Source: Streptomyces sp. CB00455
Lineage (GTDB): Bacteria > Actinomycetota > Actinomycetes > Streptomycetales > Streptomycetaceae
Reading direction: 5' to 3'
Length of the DNA stretch: 64,000 bases
Assembly (NCBI RefSeq): GCF_001905445.1
Contig: NZ_LIVQ01000006.1
Location: 124,001-188,000, forward strand
Under the pieces are notes generated by a model, which was not told the origin of the DNA, searched no databases, and worked only from the letters and a program-made list of their open reading frames with translations. The translations under genes were made by a program, and so were the position numbers. How positions within the stretch are numbered: position 1 is the first letter of the stretch; each line of letters opens with the position of its first letter. Below are positions 35,549 to 43,430 of the stretch, in pieces.

Positions 35549-36889
35549 CTAACGGGGCAGCCACACGGGCCGGCCCGTGCCCCAGCGGGAGGGACCGGCC
35601 GGCCAGTCGCCGAGGGGGCTGACGGCGTGGCGCAGGGGTCCGTAGCCCGAGTCGCCCTCCCGCAGCCACGGCCCCGGCGCGTAGCCCGGGGCGCCCGGTT
35701 GCACCGCCGCGAGGTCGTGGACCAGCCAGGAGGCCGTGCCTGCGAGGGAGAACCGCAGCGCGCGACCGCCCCCGTCCGCCAGCGCCCGAAGCACCGCCGC
35801 CGCCATGAGGTACCCGGTGCCGTGGTCCAGCGCCTGCGCCGGCAGCGCTCCCGGCGTCCCGTCCGCCGACGCGTACCGCGCGGCGATCCCGTAGCCCGCC
35901 TGCACCAGGGAGTCGAAGCCGCGCCGGCCGGCCCACGGCCCGTGCCGGCCCCACGCGCACAGCTGGGCCACCACCAGCCCCGGCCTGCGCTCCAGCAGGT
36001 CCGCCGCGCCGAGTCCGAACCGCTCCAGGGCGCCCGGCCGGTAGCCGCTCACCACCACGTCCGCGCTGGCCAGCAGCCCCTCGAACACCTCCCGGTCCGC
36101 GGCGTCCGCCAGGTCCAGCAGCGCGGAGCGCTTCCCGAAGCCGGTGTCCGCGTAGGTGTCGTCCGCCTCCGGCAGCCCCGGCGCGTCGATCCGCAGCACG
36201 TCCGCGCCCAGCAGTCCGAGCGTGCGCGTGGCGACCGGCCCGGCGATGACCCGGGTCAGGTCCAGCACCCGCACCCCGGCCGCGGGCAGCGCGGCCGGCG
36301 CCGGCCCGAGGGGGCGGCCCGTCCCCCCGGGCCCGCCGGCGGCCTCGACCAGCGGCTGCCGGGCGCCGTAGGCCGGGGCGACGGCCACCGCGAGGGCGCC
36401 CTGCGCGTAAGCAAGTTCCTGCACCCCGGCGGCCGGCCGGGCCGCCACCGCGGCCCGCAGGTCCCGCGGCGTCGCGGACGGCAGCTCCAACGCCCTTACT
36501 AGCGCGGCGCGGTGGTGCGGGTAGTTGGCGTGGGTGCGCACCCAGCCGTCCGCCGCCCGCCAGAAACCGGACAGGGGCGCGAAGCCCGACGGCCGCCGCC
36601 CCGCGATCCGCAGGTGCCGCTCGCTCACGAACGCCGTCGCCACCGCGCCCTCGTCCACGACCAGCGGGGCCACGTCCGCGGCCCCGCCCCCGGCCCGCAC
36701 CGCGCCCAGCTCCGCTGCGGCCAGCGCGCACACCCCGACCGTCGCCCGCGCCAACTCCCGTACCGGCAGTGGCCCTTCGCCCAGACCGGGCGCCCCGCGG
36801 TAGCCCACGCACGCCGCGAGCTGCGGCGCCCCGCCGAGTGCGGCCCAGGCCCGCGCCGTCCCCTCGTCCGATTCACCCGTGATCGTCAT
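35549..36889 (-). CDS. CaiB/BaiF family III CoA-transferase, unusual domain order
   Basis: 446 residues. A CaiB-type N-terminal core begins only at about residue 185 (VRVLDLTRVIAGPVATRTLGLLGADVLRID), followed by VVSGYRPGALERFGL, and by GFDSLVQAGYGIA holding the likely catalytic Asp. Residues 95-130 (PLSGFWRAADGWVRTHANYPHH) look like the part that normally lies after this core. The protein thus reads as C-terminal half then N-terminal half, a permuted or trimmed double domain. Moves CoA between acyl groups; substrate unknown. Start at 36889 (MTITGESDEG). Confidence 0.8.
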   Translation of the reverse strand: MTITGESDEGTARAWAALGGAPQLAACVGYRGAPGLGEGPLPVRELARATVGVCALAAAELGAVRAGGGAADVAPLVVDEGAVATAFVSERHLRIAGRRPSGFAPLSGFWRAADGWVRTHANYPHHRAALVRALELPSATPRDLRAAVAARPAAGVQELAYAQGALAVAVAPAYGARQPLVEAAGGPGGTGRPLGPAPAALPAAGVRVLDLTRVIAGPVATRTLGLLGADVLRIDAPGLPEADDTYADTGFGKRSALLDLADAADREVFEGLLASADVVVSGYRPGALERFGLGAADLLERRPGLVVAQLCAWGRHGPWAGRRGFDSLVQAGYGIAARYASADGTPGALPAQALDHGTGYLMAAAVLRALADGGGRALRFSLAGTASWLVHDLAAVQPGAPGYAPGPWLREGDSGYGPLRHAVSPLGDWPAGPSRWGTGRPVWLPR

Positions 36890-36949
36890 GGGGACAGTGT
36901 CCCCCGGCGCCCGGTCAGCGGGCCGCACTCAGGGCGACGGCCGCCGCGG
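36890..36949. other. Short non-coding gap
   Basis: No gene, promoter or hairpin recognised between the CoA-transferase start and the aldo/keto reductase remnant. Confidence 0.5.
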
Positions 36950-37108
36950 TTGGGCGGCGACATCCCGGTCCCGCCCCTGGTCGGCGCCGCCCCCGTCGCC
37001 CAGCTGGAGGAGAACCTCGGCCCGGTGGAGCTCGACCTGACGCCGCAACAGCGCGCGAAGCTCGACTCGGTGGCCCTTCGTCGCGCCCTCCCGAACGGAC
37101 CCCTGAAA
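36950..37108 (+). pseudogene. C-terminal remnant of an aldo/keto reductase
   Basis: One frame reads GGDIPVPPLVGAAPVAQLEEN and continues NLGPVELDLTPQQRAKLD. This matches the end of many aldo/keto reductases (P-I-x-G-A-x-x-x-x-Q-L-E-x-N-L, then ELTxxxxxxLD). The upstream ~280 residues of the enzyme are absent, and the frame has no start. It lies next to tRNA-Ala, and a stop is not found where the enzyme would normally end. Probably a deletion scar. Confidence 0.6.
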
Positions 37109-37114
37109 CGACGA

Positions 37115-37147
37115 AGATCCCGCCCGATCTTTCGATCGGACGGGATC
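37115..37147 (-). terminator. Terminator of tRNA-Ala
   Basis: AGATCCCGcCCGATC and GATCGGaCGGGATCT form a 15-base stem with one mismatch and a TTTC loop, about 40 bases past the tRNA 3' end. Confidence 0.75.
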
Positions 37148-37187
37148 TCGTCACCGTTCCCGAGAGCTACTCGCGAACTGCCGTTTG

Positions 37188-37261
37188 TGGACCTGTGGGG
37201 ATTTGAACCCCAGACCCCCTCGATGCGAACGAGGTGCGCTACCAGACTGCGCCACAGGCCC
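37188..37261 (-). tRNA. tRNA-Ala (CGC anticodon)
   Basis: Reads GGGCCTGTGGCGCAGT at the 5' end, with D stem GCGC/GCGC, anticodon stem CCTCG/CGAGG and loop TTCGCAT, so the anticodon is CGC reading GCG (Ala). T stem TGGGG/CCCCA carries the TTCAAAT loop. The acceptor GGGCCTG pairs with CAGGTCC through one G-U. CCA is not encoded, since the discriminator A is followed by CAA. Confidence 0.95.
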
Positions 37262-37275
37262 TTGCGACGTGTGAA

Positions 37276-37304
37276 ACATTAGCATCCCCGCGCGGGTGCT
37301 CCAA
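37276..37304 (-). promoter_or_regulatory. Promoter of tRNA-Ala
   Basis: TTGGAG and TAATGT on the minus strand with a 17-base spacer; the -10 box ends 14 bases before the tRNA 5' end. Confidence 0.65.
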
Positions 37305-37340
37305 AACCGATACCGGGGAGCGTCCGCGCAGGTCACCTAC

Positions 37341-38387
37341 TCACTCGTTCGCGGCGCGCGGCCGCCCGTCGCTCTCGTACTGGTCGAACAACGGGGTGCG
37401 GCCGGTCTCGCGCCCGCGCGGGCGCGGCGGGCCCGGGGCCTTCGCCTCGGGCGCGGGGGCGCCGGGCTGGGCGCGCAGCCGCGGTTCGGTCGGCTCGGCC
37501 GCGCTGGAGCGGGTCGCGCTCCAGCCGTCCGGGGAGGCCGGACCGGTGGCGCGGGGAGCGACGGGGGCCGTCACGTAGGTGGGCAGCGGGACCGGGACCG
37601 GTTCCCAGCTGTCACCGCGGGCCGGGCCGCGCTCGCGTTCGCGCTGCTGGTCCACCCACTCGGCGTGGTCGGTCTGCTCGACCAGCGCGCGGCGCCCGGC
37701 CTCCTGCGGGGAGACCGGTGGAGCGGGGTCCGGTTCGGCGCCCACGGCCTCGCCCGGTCCGGCGGCGGATTCGGCGGGCCTGCGGCGCGGGCGGTTCTCG
37801 CGGAGTCGGCTGGCGGCCGCTTCGGCGCGCCGCCGGTCCATCGTGAACTCGTAGCGCCGCCGCTCCTGGACCCGCAGATGCACGATGTAGCTGCTGAGCA
37901 GCAGCGCGGGCACGGCCGGGGCCCACAGGTAGCCCAGCCCGCCCACCGCCGCGACGACCGCGCCGCAGGTGAAGACCAGGAAGAGGAGTGCCGTGGTGCG
38001 CCGGCGGCGGGCGAGGACCTGGAGGCGCTGTTCGCGCCGGGCCCGCTCGGCGCGCTGCTCCCGCTCGGCGGCGGCCGGTCTCGGCTCCGCCCGGGTCGGG
38101 GGCACGACAAAGGCCCGGGCGTCGGCGTCGACGGAATTCACCCTTTCCGTCGCGGCGTCCGGGTCCGCGTGGGGCTGGGGCTCCGCCTGCTCGTCACCGC
38201 GCTCACGCAGTCCCCTGGCGTAACGGCGCTCCATTCCCGCCCGGCCGGAAAGCAGCCGAATGGCAGTGGAGAAGCGTTCCGTCGGACGGGCTTCGTTCAG
38301 CTCGTCCTGCCTGCGGAGCCACATGGGCACCAAGTAGGCGGCCCAGGCCCCGACAATGACTGCGTAGATGAGGCCGCTGCTGCTCAC
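37341..38387 (-). CDS. sepX: Divisome membrane protein SepX/GLPR
   Basis: 348 residues. One N-terminal membrane helix (SSGLIYAVIVGAWAAYLVPMW), a charged cytoplasmic segment (about 24-130), two more helices (about 131-175: ALLFLVFTCGAVVAAVGG and LWAPAVPALLLSSYIVHL), then a long Arg/Pro/Glu-rich tail. This layout and its place next to rimJ, glp and galU match SepX of Streptomyces and the gephyrin-like protein receptor GLPR of Corynebacterium (Rv0996 in M. tuberculosis), as recalled. These anchor septal FtsZ-associated complexes. GTG start at 38387 lies seven bases after TACGGT, likely leaderless. Confidence 0.8.
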   Translation of the reverse strand: MSSSGLIYAVIVGAWAAYLVPMWLRRQDELNEARPTERFSTAIRLLSGRAGMERRYARGLRERGDEQAEPQPHADPDAATERVNSVDADARAFVVPPTRAEPRPAAAEREQRAERARREQRLQVLARRRRTTALLFLVFTCGAVVAAVGGLGYLWAPAVPALLLSSYIVHLRVQERRRYEFTMDRRRAEAAASRLRENRPRRRPAESAAGPGEAVGAEPDPAPPVSPQEAGRRALVEQTDHAEWVDQQRERERGPARGDSWEPVPVPLPTYVTAPVAPRATGPASPDGWSATRSSAAEPTEPRLRAQPGAPAPEAKAPGPPRPRGRETGRTPLFDQYESDGRPRAANE

Positions 38388-38583
38388 ACGTCACACCGTA
38401 GAGGGGCGCGGCCGGAGGGATCGGCCAATTGGGCCGGTGTGTCGCACGATCTCGCTGATATCACGGACTTTTTTTGTGATTCTTCGGATCAGGTTATGGG
38501 CGAATCGGTTCCCCGAGGCGACTATTCGAACAGATATTCGCTTTTCTGTTTTTGCGAGCCCTCCGCGCCTTCCGTCCTCCCCG
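38388..38583. other. AT-richer spacer between sepX and the rimJ-like gene
   Basis: No gene. It holds the sepX -10 (TACGGT, 38400-38395 on the minus strand), a T7 run at 38470-38476 inside an imperfect hairpin, and ATATTCG-type AT-rich motifs unusual for this DNA. One GACAC (the WhiA core) occurs at 38443-38439, but a 5-mer is weak evidence. Confidence 0.4.
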
Positions 38584-39213
38584 TCATTGCGTCGGGGAGG
38601 ACGGCGGGGCCTGCGGCGGGGAGTGCCGGCGGCTCCGCTGCCAGCGGCGCAGCAGCCCCCCGGGGACCTCCTCCACCGTCACCGCGTACACCAGGTGGTC
38701 GCGCCAGGCGCCGTCGATGTGCAGGTAGCGCGGCCTCAGCCCCTCCTCGCGCAGGCCCAGCTTCTCCACGACCCGCCGGCTGGGCAGGTTCTCCGGGCGG
38801 ATGCACACCTCGATGCGGTGCAGGCCGACCTTCCCGAAGCAGTGGTCCACCGCGAGGGCGACCGCCGTCGGCATCACGCCGCGCCCCGCCACCTCGCGGT
38901 CCACCCAGTAGCCGACGTGGGCCGCGCACATCGAGCCCCAGGTGATCCCGGCGACCGTCAGCTGTCCCACGAGGCGGCCCTGGTACTCGATGACGAAAGG
39001 CAGCATCCGGCCCGCGTTCGCCTCCGCCCGCAGGTGGCGGACCATCTGCCGGTACGTCGGCCGCTGGGCCGCCGGCCCCCAGGGGGCGGGCGGCGGGATC
39101 GTGGCCTCCCACGGGCGGAGCCAGTCGCGGTTGCGCCGGTTGACCTCGCGCCAGGCGTTCTGGTCGCGCAGCTTTATCGGCCGGAGCGTGACATCGCCGT
39201 CCGTCAGGACCAC
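38584..39213 (-). CDS. GNAT acetyltransferase, RimJ/RimL type
   Basis: 209 residues. Begins VLTDGDVTLRPIKLRDQNAW (RimJ-like opening), with acetyl-CoA site YWVDREVAGRGVMPTAVALAVDHC and HRIEVCIRPENLPSRRVVEKLGLREEGLR, the RimJ/RimL/SpeG signature. It acetylates an N-terminal amine of a ribosomal or other protein, or a small molecule. Seventeen bases separate it from mogA. rimJ sits between glp and the sepX/GLPR gene in M. tuberculosis as well (recalled). The C-terminal 25 residues are low complexity. Confidence 0.88.
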   Translation of the reverse strand: MVLTDGDVTLRPIKLRDQNAWREVNRRNRDWLRPWEATIPPPAPWGPAAQRPTYRQMVRHLRAEANAGRMLPFVIEYQGRLVGQLTVAGITWGSMCAAHVGYWVDREVAGRGVMPTAVALAVDHCFGKVGLHRIEVCIRPENLPSRRVVEKLGLREEGLRPRYLHIDGAWRDHLVYAVTVEEVPGGLLRRWQRSRRHSPPQAPPSSPTQ

Positions 39214-39230
39214 CGGCCAGGTGGGGCCGT

Positions 39231-39875
39231 TCAGCTCGCGCTCCCGGCAGGCCCGGCCGCTGCGGGGTGGTCGCCGCCGCGGATCTGGTCCACGGCGTGC
39301 GGGAGGATGCGGGAGAGGACGGCGATCCCGTCGCGGACCCCGCCCGTCGACCCCGGCAGATTGACGATCAGGGTGCGCCCGGCGACGCCCGCCAGGCCCC
39401 GGGACAGGGCGGCGGTCGGCACGTTCGCCATGCCTTCGGCACGGATGGCCTGGGGGATGCCCGGGATCTCGTAGTCCAGCACCCGCGCCGTGGCGTCCGG
39501 GGTGCGGTCGGTCGGCGAGATGCCGGTGCCGCCGGTGGTCAGCACGACGTCGTAGCCGGCCGCCACGCCCTCGCGCAGGGCCTGCTCGACGGGGTCCCCG
39601 TCCGGCACGACCCGCGGGCCGTCGACCACGAAGCCGAGCCGCTCCAGCGCCTCGGCGAGCAGCGGGCCGCCCCGGTCGGCGTAGACGCCCCGCGAAGCCC
39701 GGTTCGAGGCCGTGACCACCAGGCCGCGCGGCGCGGGCGCGCCGCCGGCCGCGGACGGGGCGGCCCCGGTGCCGGCTCCTGTGTCTGCTCCGGTGTCGGC
39801 TCCTGTGTCGGCCCCGGTGTCGGCTCCGGGCGCCGGGAGGTGGCTGTGCACCTCGCCACCGCGCGGGGCGTTCAC
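39231..39875 (-). CDS. MogA/MoaB-family molybdenum cofactor protein
   Basis: 214 residues. After an N-terminal low-complexity tract of GADT repeats (about 18-42), the molybdopterin-binding domain reads LVVTASNRASRGVYADRGGPLL and VVLTTGGTGISPTDRTPDA, typical of MogA/MoaB adenylyltransferases that activate molybdopterin. Catalytic Asp is in TGGTG-containing loop followed by RTPD. Its start overlaps the moaC stop by four bases. The repeat tract is not in the family and probably dispensable. Confidence 0.9.
   Translation of the reverse strand: MNAPRGGEVHSHLPAPGADTGADTGADTGADTGAGTGAAPSAAGGAPAPRGLVVTASNRASRGVYADRGGPLLAEALERLGFVVDGPRVVPDGDPVEQALREGVAAGYDVVLTTGGTGISPTDRTPDATARVLDYEIPGIPQAIRAEGMANVPTAALSRGLAGVAGRTLIVNLPGSTGGVRDGIAVLSRILPHAVDQIRGGDHPAAAGPAGSAS
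39769..39828. repeat. 12-bp tandem repeat in mogA
   Basis: Five 12-base units (GTGTCGGCTCCG type) encode GADT repeats near the MogA N-terminus. In frame, so length variation is tolerated. Confidence 0.9.
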
Positions 39876-40351
39876 GAGCGCGCCCAGTCGCCGGACTTGC
39901 CGCCGGTCTTCTCCTCCACCCGGACGTCCGTGATGACCGCGCCCTTGTCGACGGCCTTCACCATGTCGATCACGGTGAGCCCGGCGACCGCGACGGCGGT
40001 CAGGGCCTCCATCTCGACACCCGTGCGGTCCGTCGTCCGGACGGTGGCCAGGATCTCCACGGCGTCGTCGGCGACCGACAGGTCCACCTTCACGCCCGAC
40101 ACGGCCAGCGGGTGGCAGAGCGGGATCAGGTCGGGGGTCTTCTTCGCGCCCATGATCCCGGCGATCCGCGCCGTGGCGAGGGCGTCACCCTTGGGCACGC
40201 CCTCACCGCGCAGCAGCTCGATCACCCGGGGGGAGACGAGGACGCGTCCGCTGGCGCGGGCCGTCCGGGTGGTGACGTCCTTCTCGGAGACGTCGACCAT
40301 CCGGGCCGCACCGGCCTCGTCGATGTGGGTCAGCCTGCTCTGCGTACTCAT
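39872..40351 (-). CDS. moaC: Cyclic pyranopterin monophosphate synthase
   Basis: 159 residues; turns 3',8-cyclo-GTP into cyclic pyranopterin in molybdenum cofactor synthesis. Motifs: THIDEAGAARMVDVSEK, IPLCHPL, GVEMEALTAVAVAGLTVIDMVKAVDK and the flexible catalytic end EKTGGKSG. Full family length. Overlaps mogA by four bases; 74 bases separate it from glp. moaA, moaD and moaE are not in the window. Confidence 0.95.
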   Translation of the reverse strand: MSTQSRLTHIDEAGAARMVDVSEKDVTTRTARASGRVLVSPRVIELLRGEGVPKGDALATARIAGIMGAKKTPDLIPLCHPLAVSGVKVDLSVADDAVEILATVRTTDRTGVEMEALTAVAVAGLTVIDMVKAVDKGAVITDVRVEEKTGGKSGDWARS

Positions 40352-40425
40352 ACTCTGCGTGCCGCTTCCGTCCGGGCCCCCGGGGGGCCTGTGTGGTGCA
40401 ACACGCTACCCGCACCCACCGTTCC

Positions 40426-41811
40426 TCAGCCGAGCAGGACCACTTCGAGCTCGGCCCCGGGCTCCACCGAGGTGACGTCCTCCGGGACGACCATCAGCGA
40501 GTCGGCGTGCGCCAAGGCGGCGATCAGGTGCGAGCCCGATCCGCCGACCGGGCTGACGGTGCCGCTCTCGGGGTCGTACGCGCCGCGCAGGAACTGGCGG
40601 CGGCCGGCCGGGGATCCCAGCGCCTTGTCGGCCTTGAGCACCGCCCGCACCGACGGCCGGCACACCTCGGACTGCGGCAGGCCCATGAGCGCGCGGATCG
40701 CGGGGCGGACGAACAGCTCGAAGGAGACGTAGGAGGAGACCGGATTGCCGGGCAGGGCCAGCAGCGGGGTGTGGTCCGGTCCGATGGTGCCGAAGCCCTG
40801 GGGCTTGCCCGGCTGCATGGCGAGCGCCCGGAAGTCGATCCCGCCGCCCGCGACGTCCTGCGCCCCGTCCTCCCCCTCGCCCCCGTCCTCGCCGCCGCCG
40901 GCGGAGAGCGAGGTCAGCGCCTCCTTGACGACGTCGTACGCGCCGACGCTCACACCGCCGGTCGTCACCAGCAGGTCGGCCCGGATCAGCTGGTCCTCGA
41001 TGGCGGCGCGCAGGGTGTCCGCGTCGTCCGCGACGGCGCCGACCCGGTAGGCGATGGCCCCGGCGTCCCGGGCGGCGGCGGCCAGCGCGAAGCTGTTGGA
41101 GTCGTAGATCGTCCCCGCGGTCAGCGCCTCGCCCGGCTGGACCAGCTCGCTGCCGGTGGACATGACGACGACGCGAGGGCGCGGACGTACCCGTACGGTG
41201 CCGCGCCCGATGGCGGCCAGCAGCGCGATCTGCGGGGGCCCGAGGACGGTGCCGGCCGCCAGGGCCAGGTCCCCGGCCTGTACGTCGCTGCCGCGGGAGC
41301 GGACGTGGGCCCGCGCCCCGGCGGGGCGGTACACGCGCACCTCGCCGGCCGCTCCCTCGGGGGCGGCGCTGGCCGGGGCCATCCGGGAGGCGGCGCCCCC
41401 GCCCGTACCGCCGTCGGTCCATTCGACCGGTACGACGGCTTGCGCGCCGGGCGGCAGCGGGGCCCCGGTCATGATGCGGGCAGCCTCGCCGGGGCCGACG
41501 GCGGGCAGGTCCCCGCTGCCGGCCGCGACGTCCCCGATGACCGTCAGCACCGCGGGGAACTCCTCGGTCGCGCCCTGGACGTCGGCCGTACGGACGGCGT
41601 AGCCGTCCATGGAGCTGTTGTCGAAGGGCGGGAGGGCGACGGGCACGGTGACGTCCTCGACCAGGACACAGCCCTGGGCGTCCAGCAGCTGGAGCTCGAT
41701 GGGCTCCAGCGGCCGGACGGTGGCGAGGACGTCCGCGAGGTGCTCGTCCACCGACCAGAGGCGCTGCTCGCCCGTGGGCCGGCCGGTGTCCTGCGGTGCG
41801 GAACTGCTCAA
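40426..41811 (-). CDS. glp: Gephyrin-like molybdotransferase Glp (MoeA family)
   Basis: 461 residues with the MoeA domain order. It opens SVDEHLADVLATVRPL, then PPFDNSSMDGYAVRTADVQG, IMTGAPLPPGAQAVVPVEWT, VVVMSTGSELV and IYDSNSFALAAAARDAG. The molybdotransferase domain carries ADLLVTTGGVSVGAYDVVKEAL and LLALPGNPVSSYVSFELFVRP. A C-terminal beta domain closes it. TTG start at 41811, five bases past the galU stop, with AGGAG ten bases upstream. MoeA proteins insert molybdate, but the copy beside galU and SepX/GLPR in Corynebacterium is Glp, which binds FtsZ and GLPR in division (recalled). Both roles remain possible here because mogA and moaC adjoin. Confidence 0.85.
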   Translation of the reverse strand: MSSSAPQDTGRPTGEQRLWSVDEHLADVLATVRPLEPIELQLLDAQGCVLVEDVTVPVALPPFDNSSMDGYAVRTADVQGATEEFPAVLTVIGDVAAGSGDLPAVGPGEAARIMTGAPLPPGAQAVVPVEWTDGGTGGGAASRMAPASAAPEGAAGEVRVYRPAGARAHVRSRGSDVQAGDLALAAGTVLGPPQIALLAAIGRGTVRVRPRPRVVVMSTGSELVQPGEALTAGTIYDSNSFALAAAARDAGAIAYRVGAVADDADTLRAAIEDQLIRADLLVTTGGVSVGAYDVVKEALTSLSAGGGEDGGEGEDGAQDVAGGGIDFRALAMQPGKPQGFGTIGPDHTPLLALPGNPVSSYVSFELFVRPAIRALMGLPQSEVCRPSVRAVLKADKALGSPAGRRQFLRGAYDPESGTVSPVGGSGSHLIAALAHADSLMVVPEDVTSVEPGAELEVVLLG

Positions 41812-41815
41812 GGTC

Positions 41816-42718
41816 CTACATCTCCTCCGTGACGTAGTGGTGAAGCCAGGTGCGGAACTCCGGGCCGAGGTCGTCCCGCTCGGCGGCGAGACGGACGATG
41901 GCCCGCAGGTAGTCCCCGCGGTCGCCGGTGTCGTAGCGGCGGCCCCGGAAGACCACGCCGTGCACCGGACCACCGACGGACTCGTCGGCCGCCAGCTTCT
42001 GCAGGGCGTCGGTGAGCTGGATCTCCCCACCGCGGCCCGGCTCGGTCTCCCGCAGTATGTCGAAGATCGCGGGATTGAGGACGTACCGTCCGATGACCGC
42101 GTAGTTGCTGGGGGCGTCCGCGGGGTCGGGCTTCTCGACGAGACCCGTGATCCGGACCACGTCCTGCTCGTCCGTGGCCTCCACGGCGGCGCAGCCGTAG
42201 AGGTGGACGCTGGCCGGGTCCACCTCCATGAGCGCGATGACGGTGCCGCCGGTGCGGGCGTAGATCTCGGCCATCTGACGCAGCAGCGGGTCGCGGGGGT
42301 CGATGAGGTCGTCGCCGAGCAGGACGGCGAAGGGCTCGCGGCCCACGTGCGGCTCGGCGCACAGCACGGCGTGACCGAGGCCCCGCGGGTCGCCCTGGCG
42401 GACGTAGTGCATGGTCGCCAGGTCGCTGGACTCCTGGACCTTCTTCAGCCGGTCGTCGTCGCCCTTGGCGATGAGGGCCGACTCCAGCTCGTAGTTCCGG
42501 TCGAAGTGGTCTTCGAGGGCACGCTTGTTACGCCCTGTGATCATCAGTACGTCGTCGAGCCCGGCCGCGACGGCCTCCTCGACCACGTACTGGATGGCCG
42601 GCTTGTCCACGACGGGGAGCATTTCCTTCGGGGTCGCCTTGGTCGCCGGAAGGAAGCGAGTGCCGAGGCCCGCGGCCGGAATCACGGCCTTCTTGATCAC
42701 GGGGTGCAACATAGTCAT
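41816..42718 (-). CDS. galU: UTP-glucose-1-phosphate uridylyltransferase
   Basis: 300 residues making UDP-glucose for wall glycans and trehalose. Nucleotide-binding start VIPAAGLGTRFLPATKATPKE, then VVDKPAIQYVVEEAVAAG, GRNKRALEDHFDRNYELE, LGHAVLCAEPHVG and GRYVLNPAIFDIL. Complete. TATCGT lies seven bases before the ATG without a ribosome site (leaderless candidate). It diverges from the 5-formyl-THF cyclo-ligase across 74 bases, the common actinobacterial arrangement. Confidence 0.96.
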   Translation of the reverse strand: MTMLHPVIKKAVIPAAGLGTRFLPATKATPKEMLPVVDKPAIQYVVEEAVAAGLDDVLMITGRNKRALEDHFDRNYELESALIAKGDDDRLKKVQESSDLATMHYVRQGDPRGLGHAVLCAEPHVGREPFAVLLGDDLIDPRDPLLRQMAEIYARTGGTVIALMEVDPASVHLYGCAAVEATDEQDVVRITGLVEKPDPADAPSNYAVIGRYVLNPAIFDILRETEPGRGGEIQLTDALQKLAADESVGGPVHGVVFRGRRYDTGDRGDYLRAIVRLAAERDDLGPEFRTWLHHYVTEEM

Positions 42719-42792
42719 GCCCCGAACGATAGTGGCTTCCGTCGAACGCCAGGCCAGACCGCAGTGAGTAGGTCCACTTATATGACGATTTC

Positions 42793-43428
42793 ATGAGGAT
42801 ATTTGAATCCGCTGTGACACAGAACCCGCTCTCCGCTTCCGCCAAGGCCGGCCTGCGCCGGGAACTGCTCGCCGCGCGCCGCGCCTTGTCCCCCGAAACC
42901 TGCAGCACCGCGGCCGCCGCACTCGCCGTCAGGGCCCTGGAACTGCCCGAACTGGCCGGTGCGCACACGGTGGCGGCGTACGTCTCCGTCGGTACCGAGC
43001 CCGGCACCCGCGCCCTGCTCGACGCGCTGCGTTCGGCCGGCAAGCGCGTGCTGCTGCCCCTGCTGCTGCCCGACAACGACCTCGACTGGGCCGCCTACGA
43101 CGGCCCGGAGGGGCTGGCCGCGGCCGCCCACCCGGGCCGGATGCGGCTGCTGGAACCGACCGGTCCGGCGCTCGGACCGGACGCGGTGACCGGGGCCGAC
43201 ACCGTGCTGCTGCCCGGACTCGCGGTGGACGGGCGCGGGATGCGCCTGGGCCGCGGCGGGGGCTCGTACGACCGGGTGCTGGAGCGGCTGGAACGCGCCG
43301 GAGCCCGGCCCGCGCTGGTCGTGCTCCTCTACGACGACGAGGTGGTCGCGCGGGTCCCGGAGGAACCGCACGACCACCCCGTCCAGGCGGTGGCCACCCC
43401 CTCGGGGGTGCGCCGCTTCGGCCCCTGA
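42793..43428 (+). CDS. 5-formyltetrahydrofolate cyclo-ligase
   Basis: 211 residues; converts 5-formyl-THF to 5,10-methenyl-THF with ATP. KAGLRRELLAARRALS at the start, LLLPLLLPDNDLDWAAYDGP in the middle, and LLPGLAVDGRGMRLGRGGGSYDRVL with the ATP/Mg loop near residue 145. The start is uncertain: ATG 42793 and GTG 42814 (VTQNPLSA) are both possible and neither has a clear ribosome site. Convergent with the penicillin acylase, two bases apart. Confidence 0.92.
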   Translation: MRIFESAVTQNPLSASAKAGLRRELLAARRALSPETCSTAAAALAVRALELPELAGAHTVAAYVSVGTEPGTRALLDALRSAGKRVLLPLLLPDNDLDWAAYDGPEGLAAAAHPGRMRLLEPTGPALGPDAVTGADTVLLPGLAVDGRGMRLGRGGGSYDRVLERLERAGARPALVVLLYDDEVVARVPEEPHDHPVQAVATPSGVRRFGP

Positions 43429-43430
43429 CC

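Noticed and set aside
38437..38443. WhiA site before sepX
   Set aside because: Only a 5-base GACAC match, expected by chance in this length.
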